A stretch of DNA of 64,000 bases from Streptococcus parasuis (lineage in GTDB: Bacteria > Bacillota > Bacilli > Lactobacillales > Streptococcaceae), in assembly GCF_021654455.1 (NCBI RefSeq), contig NZ_AP024276.1, positions 620,001-684,000 of the forward strand, read 5' to 3'. Positions 7,982-16,925 of this stretch are shown here, piece by piece (position 1 is the stretch's first letter; each line of letters begins with the position of its first letter). Position numbers and translations under genes: made by a program. The notes below the pieces were generated by a model, which was not told the origin of the DNA, did no database searches, and saw nothing but the letters and a program-made list of their open reading frames with translations.

Positions 7982-8903
7982 TCGATTTTTTAGACACTTT
8001 ATTGAGTCATTGAAAAGCCTAAAACGAAATGGTTGGATGACGATTGCCGCTATTTCTTCCGTAACCATTACCCTTACTTTAGTGGGACTGTTTGCTTCTG
8101 TCATTTTAAATACAGCTAAACTTGCTTCTGATTTGGAGCAAAATGTTCGTATTAATGTCTATCTTCGTGCAAATTCTACTGATCAAGCTGAAACGATTGT
8201 AAATGATGAGGGACAAACAGTTGCTAATCCAGATTACAAGACAGTGTATAATCAAATTACAGCACTTGAAAATGTCGAAACTGTAACATATTCAAGTAAA
8301 GATGACCAGTTGAAAAAACTAACGGAAACCTTAGGTGAAACGTGGAACTTGTTCCAAGGGGATGCTAATCCACTTTATGATGCTTATATTATTGATACGA
8401 CGGAACCTCAGTATGTTAAATCAGTCGCTGCTGAAATTGCAAAAATTGATGGTGTAACTGAAGTACGTGACGGTGAAGTGGAAACAGAACGAATCTTTAA
8501 ATTGGCTGATATGGTTCGTACATGGGGCTTAGCTGCAACAGGACTGTTATTATTCACCGCTGTCTTCCTAATTTCGAATACGATTCGTATTACGATTATT
8601 TCACGTAGTCGTGAAATTCAAATCATGCGTTTAGTGGGGGCAAAAAATAGTTACATTCGTGGCCCTTTTTTATGGGAAGGTGCATGGGTCGGTTTGCTAG
8701 GAGCCATTATCCCATCTGTAATTGTATATTTCTTATATAAGTTAATTTATACTTCTTTAAACAGTAGTTTAGCTAGTCAAGATCTTTCTTTAATTAGCTT
8801 AAATATGTTCATTCCAGCTATGATTGGCACTTTATTCGTTATCGGAATACTCATAGGTTCTTTAGGCTCTCTCATTTCAATGAACCGTTATTTGAAGATT
8901 TAA
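7974..8903 (+). CDS. ftsX: Cell division protein FtsX
   Basis: 309-residue membrane partner of FtsE. One transmembrane helix near residues 25-45, a large extracytoplasmic loop (about 50-180) that in streptococci contacts the coiled coil of PcsB, then three helices in the C-terminal half (AATGLLLFTAVFLISN, GAWVGLLGAIIPSVIVYFL, IPAMIGTLFVIGILIGSLGSLI). ATG 7974 lies inside the end of ftsE, with AAGGAG 11 nt upstream, so the two are translationally coupled. Confidence 0.95.
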   Translation: MNNRFFRHFIESLKSLKRNGWMTIAAISSVTITLTLVGLFASVILNTAKLASDLEQNVRINVYLRANSTDQAETIVNDEGQTVANPDYKTVYNQITALENVETVTYSSKDDQLKKLTETLGETWNLFQGDANPLYDAYIIDTTEPQYVKSVAAEIAKIDGVTEVRDGEVETERIFKLADMVRTWGLAATGLLLFTAVFLISNTIRITIISRSREIQIMRLVGAKNSYIRGPFLWEGAWVGLLGAIIPSVIVYFLYKLIYTSLNSSLASQDLSLISLNMFIPAMIGTLFVIGILIGSLGSLISMNRYLKI

Positions 8904-8910
8904 ATTTAGA

Positions 8911-8947
8911 AAAAATCCCGAGAAGTTTTGCTTCTCAGGATTTTTTT
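8911..8947. terminator. Bidirectional terminator after ftsX
   Basis: AAAAATCCcGAGAAG pairs with CTTCTCaGGATTTTT around TTTTG, followed by T residues. It overlaps the end of the converging gene. Confidence 0.9.
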
Positions 8948-9584
8948 ATCGCTTAAAAAATGGGTTGAAATTTTTTTCATGGGCAATGGTCGTATTTTGT
9001 CCATGACCAGGGTAGACAGTATAGTGATTTGGCAGAGTAAATAAATTGTTTTGGATTCCATAAATCAAGTCTTCAAAATTACTTGTAGGAAGGTCTGTCC
9101 GGCCAATGGTTTCACGAAATAGGGCATCACCTGTAATCACGCATTCTTCTTCAGGGAAGATGAAGGATACACCACCAATCGAATGGCCAGGTGTGGGAAC
9201 AACTATAAAATGAAAACCATCAAATTTGTATTCTTTTTCAAACTGAAAGATTTGTTCTGCGGGTTTGCAAATGACATTTTCCATATCGTCATGACGAGGT
9301 AGTCCGGACAGGTTCATTTCTGGTGTGTAAAGCCAGCTAGCTTCACTTTCTGCAACATATACAGGTGGAAAGTGGTAGGTTTCACGTAGAATGTCCAAAC
9401 TCATAATATGATCGTAATGAGTATGGGTCAAGAGTATTGCAGTAATTGGTTTTCCAATTTGTTCAATCTTATCATGAATCTTGTTCCAATCGCTACCAGG
9501 ATCTACTACAATCAGATGGGTATCACTTTCAAGATAATAGGTATTTTGGACGGCCACTGGATTGATTGTTTTATGGATTTTCAT
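8946..9584 (-). CDS. Metallo-beta-lactamase-fold hydrolase (glyoxalase II-like)
   Basis: 212-residue MBL-fold enzyme with the metal-binding HxHxDH at residues 54-59, the GHSIGG histidine, TGDALF aspartate and PGHG near the end. This layout matches the small YqgX/GloB-like proteins of Firmicutes, annotated as hydroxyacylglutathione hydrolases; the true substrate is uncertain in a glutathione-poor lineage. ATG 9584 follows AGGGGAG. Its 5' end and 129 bp of upstream DNA lie in the left copy of the IS target duplication, so the gene is intact despite the adjacent insertion. Confidence 0.88.
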   Translation of the reverse strand: MKIHKTINPVAVQNTYYLESDTHLIVVDPGSDWNKIHDKIEQIGKPITAILLTHTHYDHIMSLDILRETYHFPPVYVAESEASWLYTPEMNLSGLPRHDDMENVICKPAEQIFQFEKEYKFDGFHFIVVPTPGHSIGGVSFIFPEEECVITGDALFRETIGRTDLPTSNFEDLIYGIQNNLFTLPNHYTVYPGHGQNTTIAHEKNFNPFFKR

Positions 9585-9713
9585 GTTCGCTCCCCTAATT
9601 TTTATTCATAATAGTCTATACAAAATCAAAGACGGTATTAGTGTAACAAAAAAAATGGCATTCTTCATGGATTTTGTTTGGAGCTTTTGCCTATAAATTG
9701 AATATGCTATAAT
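9433..9713. repeat. Left copy of 281-bp IS target duplication
   Basis: Matches 11635-11915 over 281 bp with no gaps and three substitutions (one near 9602, two between 9685 and 9705). It contains the first 50 codons of the MBL gene, its upstream region and a copy of the dinG -10 box (TATAAT 9708-9713) abutting the IS. Confidence 0.93.
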
Positions 9714-9731
9714 CTCGAGTTTATCAGTTAA
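9714..9731 (+). repeat. IS left inverted repeat
   Basis: CTCGAGTTTATCAGTTAA, the exact reverse complement of 11617-11634. Confidence 0.93.
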
Positions 9732-9737
9732 AAAATG

Positions 9738-9785
9738 AAAAAAGCTCCCTAAACGCTGTCAAATCAACGTTTAGGGAGCTTTTTT
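9738..9785. terminator. Terminator at the IS left end
   Basis: An 18-nt arm (A-run, GCTCCCTAAACG) pairs with CGTTTAGGGAGC plus a T-run around a 12-nt loop. It overlaps the transposase stop codon and would terminate transcription in both directions, including any from the orphan promoter at 9708-9713. Confidence 0.9.
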
Positions 9786-11515
9786 GAGTCATAAATTGTG
9801 TTGTGTATGCAGTTTTTCCCTAACTTTTGAATATCTTCATGTCTGACAGTTCCACGATCCCAAGTGATTCCTAATAAATGAAGTAACTCACTTGCTTCAT
9901 GGTTCTGCTTGACTCTATATATCCCTTGTCCCATATCTGCAGCTAACATACTGTTTAAGCCCTCTATCATTCGAGCAGGACTCATTTTCTTATCGGTAAT
10001 GTAATACAATAAGCGTATCATCACTAAACTGATAAAGCAGGTTAGGAAATGGCCTTCAATATGTTCATTTTTTCGTACATAAACAGGTCTCGTTTCAAAC
10101 TCTGTTTTTGTAATTCGGAAACAATTCTCAATCGCAGATAATTCTTGATAGGCCTCTAATATGGCATCATCTTCCATCTCAATCTCACTGGTCACAAGGA
10201 CATGAACCCCATCAAATTGAGCATCAAATTCGACCTGTTCTTGGTCAATTCGGATAAGTGGCGAAAATGGTTTAACCTCTCCGGTTTCCTTATCCAAATA
10301 GCTCAACTCAAGGTATTTCTTTCCACCCTTCTTGCTCGTTTGTCGAAACAATTCCGCATCAGTTAGCTTATTGGCATAGTCAAGAGCCCCTTCACGTCGA
10401 ATCCGTTCTCTATCTTCATATTTCTTTGACCAGGTCAGTAGTACTTTTTCTTTAACGGTTGGAGAATCCTTCTTGGTCCCAAGTTTTCTCTCTCGAATGT
10501 AAGACTTTTTAGCGAAAGTGATATCTTGATTAAACTGCCAACCAGATTCTTCCAATATTTTTTCTTGAATATCCTTCGGAGCACCTCGTTTCCCACGGTG
10601 CTTTTGCGAGAAGATCCAGCCGTCATTGTTCTTTATAGTGGCATTCAGGTTATTTGTGCTGTTCATCGCTTTGTCTGCGACCACTACCAACCGTTCAATC
10701 CCAAACTGTTTCTTTACTTGCTCAATTGCTGGAATATAAGTGATAGGGTCTGTAAGGTTTCCTCGAAATAGTTTATAAGCGATAGGAATACCGTTCATAT
10801 CCATGAATAATCCCATTTGGATAATGGGGTCTTTCCTATATTCTTTACTAGCTCCTCTTCGACGAAGCCCCTCGACAAGAAGGTCTCCATTTTCATCACG
10901 GATATCTTCATCAGGAACATCAATTTCAAAAAAATAGTTGGTAACATCATAAAACACTAAGGTTCCAGTTCGATTCGTTAATTGGCTAACTTCTTGATGT
11001 AAGTGCTGTTGAATTTCTGATTGAAAGGTATTTAAGATATCTAGTGACCGATAAACTGAATTATATGGAACATTCCAATCTCCGAATAGGGAAGCTTGGT
11101 GGTAGAAAGTTTTATATTTACTTCCCGGATTAAGAATTCGTTGAAAAATCAGTAGTTTAACTGTTTCATCTAAGTCCATCGTCATTTTTGACGGCTTATT
11201 CTTTTTAAAGAATTGATGTAACTTAAGTGTAGTATAAAGATCTTCTAAAATCTTCCAACCAATGTTTTCGTCAGGTTTGTTCATTGGATCTTTCAAAGAA
11301 AGTTTTATCAGAAATTCCTCAGACTTAGCTTGTGAGTTTTCCTTTGCTTCACGTTTTAATCGCTCAAGAATGCCTGGTTCTTTCGCTTCCAATTCGTCCA
11401 ACAAACCATATTTATAAAGAATCCGTTGTTTTGACTTTCCGTTCTCACGATATCCTTCAACAAGATAAACATGTTTACGGCCTTCTCTGTTTTTTGTAAT
11501 TCGAATAAATGCCAT
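9764..11515 (-). CDS. IS1634-family transposase
   Basis: 583-residue DDE transposase, apparently intact. Candidate catalytic positions are the Asp in LVFYDVTNYFFE, the Asp in VVVADKAMNS and the Glu in ENCFRITKTEFETRPVYV, the Y-x2-R-x3-E-x6-K-like block of the IS4 group. ATG 11515 is chosen because an upstream GTG reading lacks support, and TGtTATAAT (minus strand 11530-11522) ends exactly 6 nt before this ATG, so the message is predicted to be leaderless. Full length, clean ends and near-identical target repeats suggest a fairly recent insertion. Confidence 0.93.
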   Translation of the reverse strand: MAFIRITKNREGRKHVYLVEGYRENGKSKQRILYKYGLLDELEAKEPGILERLKREAKENSQAKSEEFLIKLSLKDPMNKPDENIGWKILEDLYTTLKLHQFFKKNKPSKMTMDLDETVKLLIFQRILNPGSKYKTFYHQASLFGDWNVPYNSVYRSLDILNTFQSEIQQHLHQEVSQLTNRTGTLVFYDVTNYFFEIDVPDEDIRDENGDLLVEGLRRRGASKEYRKDPIIQMGLFMDMNGIPIAYKLFRGNLTDPITYIPAIEQVKKQFGIERLVVVADKAMNSTNNLNATIKNNDGWIFSQKHRGKRGAPKDIQEKILEESGWQFNQDITFAKKSYIRERKLGTKKDSPTVKEKVLLTWSKKYEDRERIRREGALDYANKLTDAELFRQTSKKGGKKYLELSYLDKETGEVKPFSPLIRIDQEQVEFDAQFDGVHVLVTSEIEMEDDAILEAYQELSAIENCFRITKTEFETRPVYVRKNEHIEGHFLTCFISLVMIRLLYYITDKKMSPARMIEGLNSMLAADMGQGIYRVKQNHEASELLHLLGITWDRGTVRHEDIQKLGKNCIHNTIYDSKKLPKR

Positions 11516-11521
11516 AAATAT

Positions 11522-11530
11522 ATTATAACA
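11522..11530 (-). promoter_or_regulatory. Transposase promoter, extended -10
   Basis: TGtTATAAT on the minus strand; predicted +1 coincides with the A of ATG 11515. Confidence 0.65.
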
Positions 11531-11571
11531 TACACCGCCGTTCACAACAACAAAAATATCAATAAAATGTT

Positions 11572-11604
11572 AAAAAAATACCGCTGTTATCGCAAAAACA
11601 GCGG
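11572..11604 (-). terminator. Insulating terminator at the IS right end
   Basis: On the minus strand CCGCTGTT/AACAGCGG closes an 8-nt loop and is followed by TATTTTTTT. It lies upstream of the transposase and would stop read-in from the duplicated MBL promoter. Confidence 0.85.
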
Positions 11605-11616
11605 TTGTGAAATGAA

Positions 11617-11634
11617 TTAACTGATAAACTCGAG
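11617..11634 (-). repeat. IS right inverted repeat
   Basis: TTAACTGATAAACTCGAG, the reverse complement of the left end. Confidence 0.93.
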
Positions 11635-11786
11635 AGTATTGCAGTAATTGGTTTTCCAATTTGTTCAATCTTATCATGAATCTTGTTCCAATCGCTACCA
11701 GGATCTACTACAATCAGATGGGTATCACTTTCAAGATAATAGGTATTTTGGACGGCCACTGGATTGATTGTTTTATGGATTTTCAT
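11635..11786 (-). pseudogene. Duplicated 5' fragment of the MBL-fold gene
   Basis: ATG 11786 with its RBS and the first 50 codons of the MBL gene, identical in this part to 9433-9584. The reading frame then runs into the IS right end and stops after about 25 unrelated residues. It lacks the HxHxDH motif and cannot encode an enzyme, though it may still be transcribed. Confidence 0.9.
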
Positions 11787-11906
11787 GTTCGCTCCCCTAA
11801 TTTTCATTCATAATAGTCTATACAAAATCAAAGACGGTATTAGTGTAACAAAAAAAATGGCATTCTTCATGGATTTTGTTTGGAGCTTTTTCCTATAAAT
11901 GGAATA

Positions 11907-11915
11907 TGCTATAAT
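11907..11915 (+). promoter_or_regulatory. dinG promoter, extended -10
   Basis: TGcTATAAT. Counting seven bases from the last -10 base puts +1 on the A of ATG 11922. Confidence 0.65.
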
Positions 11916-11921
11916 GTCATT

Positions 11922-14384
11922 ATGGATATAACTAGAACAAGCAATCGATACGCAGTAGTAGATTTGGAAGCTACGGGGACTGGTATTGATGCAAAAATTA
12001 TTCAAATCGGGATAGTTATCGTTGAAAACAGGGAAATAGTAGAGACCTATTCCACAGATATTAATCCCTATGAATTATTAGATGACCATATAAAAAATTT
12101 AACAGGGATTACGGACCAGCGGTTGGCCATAGCACCTGACTTTGGACAAGTTGCTGGGAAAATCTATGAGCTGATTAGTGATGCAATTTTTGTAGCTCAT
12201 AATGTTAAATTTGATGCAAACTTGTTGGCTGAGGCTCTCTTTTTTGAGGGCTATGATTTGTTGTCTCCAAGGGTAGATACGGTTGAGTTATCCCAACTTT
12301 TCTTTCCGACTTTTGATAAATATAGTCTGGGGAATTTGGCAGAATATTTGGATTTAGGTTTAGAACAGGCTCATACGGCCATTTCTGATGCCTTGGCAAC
12401 CGCTCGATTGCTCATCAAAATTCAAGAGAAAATTAAAAGTCTCCCCACTTTCATGGTGGAGAATCTCTTGCTCTTAGCTGATCAGTTGCTTTTTGAGAGT
12501 CGATTGGTTATTGATGAGATGGTTCCCTATTTGTCAGATAATCTGTCAGAAAGTTTCGAGGTAGTTCATGGATTGGTACTTAAAAGACCACTTGAAACAA
12601 AGCAGGCTTATCATCTGTCCGAAGATTTTTTGACCAACATTGCTCTACTAGGCTTGCACGAACGGAAAAACCAAACAGCTTTTGCAACAGTTGTTGAAAA
12701 ACGATTGGATGATCAAGAAAGTGTGCATTTTATTCAGGCACAAGCAGGACTAGGGAAGACTTATGGCTATCTGCTTCCTCTTCTTGCCAAAACTGATCAG
12801 CCATTATTAGTGACTGTTCCAACAAAACTCCTCCAAGAGCAAATCATAGAAAATGAAGGATGTAAATTACAAGAAATATTTCAAATTCCAATCGTCTCTA
12901 TAAAATCCCCAAAGCATTTTATAAATTTGGATAAATTTTGGAAATCTTTGCAAAAACAGGATAGCAATCGACTTGTCAATTTATTCAAAATGCAAGTGCT
13001 GGTTTGGCTGACTGAAACTCACACAGGTGACTTAGATGAGTTGAAGCAAAAACAGCGTTATCAGTCTTATTTTGACGATATTAGCCATGATGGAACAATA
13101 GATTCCGAGAGTTTGTTTTGGGAATGGGATTTTTGGAGAAGACTGAATCAACAAGCACAGTCATGTCGATTGCTCATCACGAATCATGCCTATTTCCTTC
13201 ATCATCTCAAGGATCAAGATCCTCTCATGGCTCACCGTATCGTGGTGATTGATGAGGCGCAGAAATTTCTGCTGGCTGCTGAAAACTTGGCGACTGATTC
13301 ACAAGAGTTGGGCGTTGCTTTACAGCTCTTGCAAAGCAAGAAGGACAAGGCTGATTCGATATTGGAACAGCGCTTATTTGAATCGAGTCAGTTTGAACTC
13401 AGTCATTTTTTGACTCGTTTTCGACAGAATGGTTACCGAGAAATTCATAAAGAGGAACTAGCGCAGGTTCGTCAAAATTTGACTGAATTACAGGATAGTG
13501 ATTTGCGTGAATTATTGCAGTTTTTGGATTATTATGATGCATTTTGGTTGGAAGAAAAGGTGTTAGAAGAAAAACGTGTTGCTTATTTGAGAGGAGCAAA
13601 GGATGGCTTGCTAAATGTAGCGAGTCTATTACCAAAGTCTAAGATCTTTTGTATTAGTGCTACCTTGGTTATCAGCAATCAGGTAAATCTATCTGACCTA
13701 TTGGGCTTTGAACAGGCTACAATGGATTTATTGCCAACCAAAAAAGTGGAAAACCAAGAAATTATTTTTCCAACGAATCTTCCAGACATCATAAAATTGC
13801 CAAAAGACGAACACGCTGATTATCTGGCGCGTCATTTGGTTGAAATGGCAGAGCTGGGCAAACCGATCTTGGTTTTATTTACCTCCATTTCTTTATTGTT
13901 ACAGGTTTCTGATTTACTAGATCAGTACGCTCTTCCTCATTTGGCCCAACATAAACATGGTCAGGAAATAACATTAAAACGAAAATTTGAGCGTGGAGAA
14001 TGTCAACTTTTGCTTGGAACAGGAATGTTCTGGGAGGGTGTAGACTTTTCAAGCCATAATCAATTGATTCAAGTCATCACTCGGTTACCTTTTGAAAATC
14101 CGAAGGATCGATTTGTCCAGAAAATAAATGATCATTTGAGAAATGAAGGGAAGAATCCTTTTTACGATTATAACTTGCCAATGATGATGATCAAATTAAA
14201 ACAGGCTATTGGAAGGACCAATCGTCAGTCAACTCAAGAATCGATTGTATTGGTTTTAGATAACAGGGTCTATACAAAACGATATGGGCACCAAATTCTT
14301 TCCTTTTTACAGAAAGATTATCAACTAACAAAAATAGATGAAAAAGAAATTTGTGGAACTGTGCAGCAATATTTTGAAGAATGA
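11922..14384 (+). CDS. dinG: DinG-type 3'-5' exonuclease/helicase-like protein
   Basis: 820 residues. The N-terminal 170 residues are a DEDDh exonuclease domain (DLEATGTG as ExoI, NVKFDANLL as ExoII, HTAISDALATARL as ExoIII). A superfamily 2 helicase core follows, with Walker A GLGKT (K279), a DEAQ box at 444-447, SAT near 570 and QAIGRTNR as motif VI. Firmicute DinG proteins of this layout act mainly as nucleases, and the cysteine set of the iron-sulfur XPD-like DinG is not apparent. ATG 11922 has no Shine-Dalgarno and sits at the predicted transcription start. An upstream TTG reading would run through the promoter. Confidence 0.92.
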   Translation: MDITRTSNRYAVVDLEATGTGIDAKIIQIGIVIVENREIVETYSTDINPYELLDDHIKNLTGITDQRLAIAPDFGQVAGKIYELISDAIFVAHNVKFDANLLAEALFFEGYDLLSPRVDTVELSQLFFPTFDKYSLGNLAEYLDLGLEQAHTAISDALATARLLIKIQEKIKSLPTFMVENLLLLADQLLFESRLVIDEMVPYLSDNLSESFEVVHGLVLKRPLETKQAYHLSEDFLTNIALLGLHERKNQTAFATVVEKRLDDQESVHFIQAQAGLGKTYGYLLPLLAKTDQPLLVTVPTKLLQEQIIENEGCKLQEIFQIPIVSIKSPKHFINLDKFWKSLQKQDSNRLVNLFKMQVLVWLTETHTGDLDELKQKQRYQSYFDDISHDGTIDSESLFWEWDFWRRLNQQAQSCRLLITNHAYFLHHLKDQDPLMAHRIVVIDEAQKFLLAAENLATDSQELGVALQLLQSKKDKADSILEQRLFESSQFELSHFLTRFRQNGYREIHKEELAQVRQNLTELQDSDLRELLQFLDYYDAFWLEEKVLEEKRVAYLRGAKDGLLNVASLLPKSKIFCISATLVISNQVNLSDLLGFEQATMDLLPTKKVENQEIIFPTNLPDIIKLPKDEHADYLARHLVEMAELGKPILVLFTSISLLLQVSDLLDQYALPHLAQHKHGQEITLKRKFERGECQLLLGTGMFWEGVDFSSHNQLIQVITRLPFENPKDRFVQKINDHLRNEGKNPFYDYNLPMMMIKLKQAIGRTNRQSTQESIVLVLDNRVYTKRYGHQILSFLQKDYQLTKIDEKEICGTVQQYFEE

Positions 14385-14408
14385 GTTGCGGATTAACAAA
14401 CAATAAGA

Positions 14409-14442
14409 TCGCTAGACGTGATGAGTCTAGCCTCTTTTTTTT
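14409..14442 (+). terminator. Terminator after dinG
   Basis: GCTAGAC (14411-14417) pairs with GTCTAGC (14425-14431), followed by a long T-rich run. Confidence 0.85.
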
Positions 14443-14495
14443 CATGCGTATGGCGTGCTCTTTTTTTCATCAGTATAGAAAAATATTTGATTCTA

Positions 14496-14504
14496 TGGTA
14501 TAAT
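14496..14504 (+). promoter_or_regulatory. proBAC promoter, extended -10
   Basis: TGgTATAAT about 32 bp before proB; no clear -35. Confidence 0.65.
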
Positions 14505-14536
14505 TTTTCAAATATTAGTTTGAGAGAGAAGCTACG

Positions 14537-15613
14537 ATGACTGAAAAAACAATAGTATTTAAGGTGGGAACTAGTTCCCTGACACAAGACAATGGAAGTC
14601 TGGATCGAATTAAAATAGCTCGCATTACCAATCAATTGGCTCAACTCCATCAAAAGGGCTATCAAATCGTATTGGTAACCTCAGGTTCTATTGCTGCAGG
14701 ATTTAGACGATTGGGCTTTGATAAGCGACCGACGAAAATTGCAGAAAAACAGGCTTCTGCGGCAGTGGGTCAAGGACTTTTGATTGAAGAATATACACAA
14801 AATTTGATGAAAGATGGCATTGTATCAGCGCAAATTCTATTAACGCAAGATGATTTTGCTGACGCACGACGATATCGGAATGCTTCTCAGGCCTTGCAAG
14901 TCTTACTTAAACAACGTGCGATTCCCATTATTAATGAAAATGACACCATTGCCATTGAGGAGATTAAGGTGGGGGATAACGATACCTTGTCTGCTCAAGT
15001 TGCCTCTCTCTTAAAGGCAGATCTTCTGGTCTTATTGACCGATGTGGACGGGCTATATACTGCAAACCCAAATAGTGATCCCACAGCAGAGCATTTACCT
15101 GAAATTAAAGAAATCACGGAAGACCTATTTGCCATGGCTGCAGGGGCTGGTTCGTCTAATGGGACAGGAGGCATGACTACTAAACTACAAGCAGCTCAGA
15201 TTGCAACCAAGTCAGGCGTGCCAGTATTTGTTTGTTCTTCCAAAGAAGATACCGCTTTGCTTCAGGCTGTTAGTCAGGCTAATAGAGGAACCTTGTTCTT
15301 AGCAGATGAACATGCCATGAATCAACGAAAACAGTGGATGGCTTTCTATGCTCGGACTGATGCGACTGTTGAAGTGGATGCAGGTGCTGTTGAAGCGATG
15401 TTGCATCAAGGTCGAAGTTTGTTAGTAGCAGGTGTCAAAGCTATCGAAGGTGATTTTGGTGTAGGGCAGGTTGTCGAAGTATATAGCCAAAGTGAACATC
15501 GTTTGATTGGCAAAGGTCGGGTCAAACTATCGTCCGAAGACTTGCAGAACAAGTTGAAAAATGGCAGAGCAGAAGGTGTGTTGATTCACCGAAACGATTG
15601 GGTTAGTTTATAG
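14537..15613 (+). CDS. proB: Glutamate 5-kinase
   Basis: 358 residues; phosphorylates glutamate, the first step of proline synthesis. An amino-acid-kinase domain (FKVGTSSLT at the N-terminus, [51 protein letters not shown]) is followed by a C-terminal PUA-like domain from about residue 270, in line with the usual length of about 360. Start follows GAGAG. First gene of proBAC; feedback inhibition by proline is known for the family. Confidence 0.96.
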   Translation: MTEKTIVFKVGTSSLTQDNGSLDRIKIARITNQLAQLHQKGYQIVLVTSGSIAAGFRRLGFDKRPTKIAEKQASAAVGQGLLIEEYTQNLMKDGIVSAQILLTQDDFADARRYRNASQALQVLLKQRAIPIINENDTIAIEEIKVGDNDTLSAQVASLLKADLLVLLTDVDGLYTANPNSDPTAEHLPEIKEITEDLFAMAAGAGSSNGTGGMTTKLQAAQIATKSGVPVFVCSSKEDTALLQAVSQANRGTLFLADEHAMNQRKQWMAFYARTDATVEVDAGAVEAMLHQGRSLLVAGVKAIEGDFGVGQVVEVYSQSEHRLIGKGRVKLSSEDLQNKLKNGRAEGVLIHRNDWVSL

Positions 15614-15616
15614 TGA

Positions 15617-15657
15617 TTCAGTTTATCTTTTTTATGTTGACGAATGAGCAAACTGAA
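15617..15657 (+). other. Hairpin between proB and proA
   Basis: TTCAGTTT (15617-15624) pairs with AAACTGAA (15650-15657) around a T-rich 25-nt loop. It could tune relative proB/proA levels; the outer arms resemble those of the spacer at 3070-3165. Confidence 0.5.
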
Positions 15658-15677
15658 AGACTAAGGAGGAGAAATAT

Positions 15678-16916
15678 ATGACAACAACACAGGTATTATT
15701 AGATAGTTTATTGGCCCACAAGGCTTCAATCAACCTAGCGACAACAGAACAAAAAAATCAGGCCCTATCAGCAATGGCAGACCAGTTGGTTGCTCAGACT
15801 GAGGCAATTTTAGCAGGCAATGCCATCGATATGAAAAATGCCCAAGGCAAGATTAGCCAAGTCATGCAGGACAGATTGCTCCTGACTGCTGAACGAATTG
15901 AAGCCATGGCAGATGGCATTCGGGCCTTGATTGGCTTGCCAGATCCTGTCGGATTAGTCTTGGAAGAATCCACTCGGGCAGACGGCTTGAACATTTGCAA
16001 GAAATCAATACCCTTTGGATTGGTGGGAATGATTTACGAAAGCCGTCCAAATGTGACCTCAGATGCCGCAGCCTTGGCAATCAAGAGTGGTAATGCGGTC
16101 ATCTTGCGTGGTGGCAAGGAAGCTTTTCATTCGGCCCAGGCTATTGTCACAGCCCTCAAGGCAGGTTTGGAAGAAGTTGGCCTATCACCTAAGGTCATCG
16201 AGTTAGTCCAAGATACCAGCCGTGCCTCTGCGACCGAGTTGATGACTGCCAAAGGCAAGATTGACCTCTTGGTGCCACGTGGCGGTGCAGGACTTATTCA
16301 AGCTGTTGTTGAAAATGCGACTGTGCCAGTTATAGAAACAGGTACGGGAATCTGTCATGTCTATGTGGACAAGGATGCGGACTTGGAAAAGGCCTTGCGG
16401 ATTGTGGTCAATGCCAAAACCAGTCGTCCCTCAGTCTGCAATGCGGCTGAAGTCTTGCTGGTCCACGAATCAATTGCCAGTCAATTCTTGCCTCGTTTGG
16501 AAGAAGCTCTTTCTGGTCAGGTGGAATTACGTGCTGACAGTCAGGCACAGGCAATTCTAAAACAATCCAAACCAGCAGGCGACCAAGATTTTGACACGGA
16601 ATTTTTAGACTATATCATGGCTGTCAAAGTCGTATCAAGCGTAGAAGAAGCCATCAGACACATCGGCCAACATTCGACTGGACATAGCGAGGCCATTGTG
16701 ACGGAAAACAGCCAGACGGCAGACTTGTTCACACTCTACGTGGACTCAGCGGCAGTCTATGTCAATGCCTCGACCCGTTTTACTGACGGCGGCGAGTTTG
16801 GTCTGGGCTGCGAGCTGGGCATTTCTACCCAGAAGATGCACGCTCGTGGTCCAATGGGACTGCGTGAAATGACAACTTACAAGTACATCATCACAGGCGA
16901 CGGCCATATTCGTTAG
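15678..16916 (+). CDS. proA: Gamma-glutamyl phosphate reductase
   Basis: 412 residues; NADPH-dependent reduction of glutamyl-5-phosphate to the semialdehyde. Aldehyde-dehydrogenase fold with the catalytic Cys in [12 protein letters not shown] and the family signatures [25 protein letters not shown]... and [17 protein letters not shown] (listed in parts). AAGGAGG precedes the start. Part of proBAC. Confidence 0.96.
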   Translation: MTTTQVLLDSLLAHKASINLATTEQKNQALSAMADQLVAQTEAILAGNAIDMKNAQGKISQVMQDRLLLTAERIEAMADGIRALIGLPDPVGLVLEESTRADGLNICKKSIPFGLVGMIYESRPNVTSDAAALAIKSGNAVILRGGKEAFHSAQAIVTALKAGLEEVGLSPKVIELVQDTSRASATELMTAKGKIDLLVPRGGAGLIQAVVENATVPVIETGTGICHVYVDKDADLEKALRIVVNAKTSRPSVCNAAEVLLVHESIASQFLPRLEEALSGQVELRADSQAQAILKQSKPAGDQDFDTEFLDYIMAVKVVSSVEEAIRHIGQHSTGHSEAIVTENSQTADLFTLYVDSAAVYVNASTRFTDGGEFGLGCELGISTQKMHARGPMGLREMTTYKYIITGDGHIR

Positions 16917-16925
16917 GAGGACAAG

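Larger units (their letters stand above)
9714..11634 (-). mobile_element. IS1634-family insertion sequence, 1921 bp
   Basis: The ends are 18-bp perfect inverted repeats that begin with the palindrome CTCGAG, and the element holds one transposase gene on the minus strand. It is flanked by 281-bp direct repeats. Long, variable-length target duplications are a documented hallmark of IS1634 and IS1549 relatives in the IS4 superfamily. Terminator hairpins sit at both ends and would insulate the transposase. Confidence 0.92.
11635..11915. repeat. Right copy of 281-bp IS target duplication
   Basis: Ungapped match to 9433-9713. It ends exactly with the TATAAT of dinG, so the working dinG promoter core survives at the edge of the duplication. 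Confidence 0.93.

Noticed and set aside
8946..9584. MBL gene as disrupted by the IS
   Set aside because: The long target duplication leaves a complete gene with 129 bp of upstream DNA, so it is intact.
11559..11807. An 82-codon minus-strand frame at the IS right end
   Set aside because: It is the duplicated MBL 5' fragment running into IS sequence; treated as a pseudogene, not a gene.
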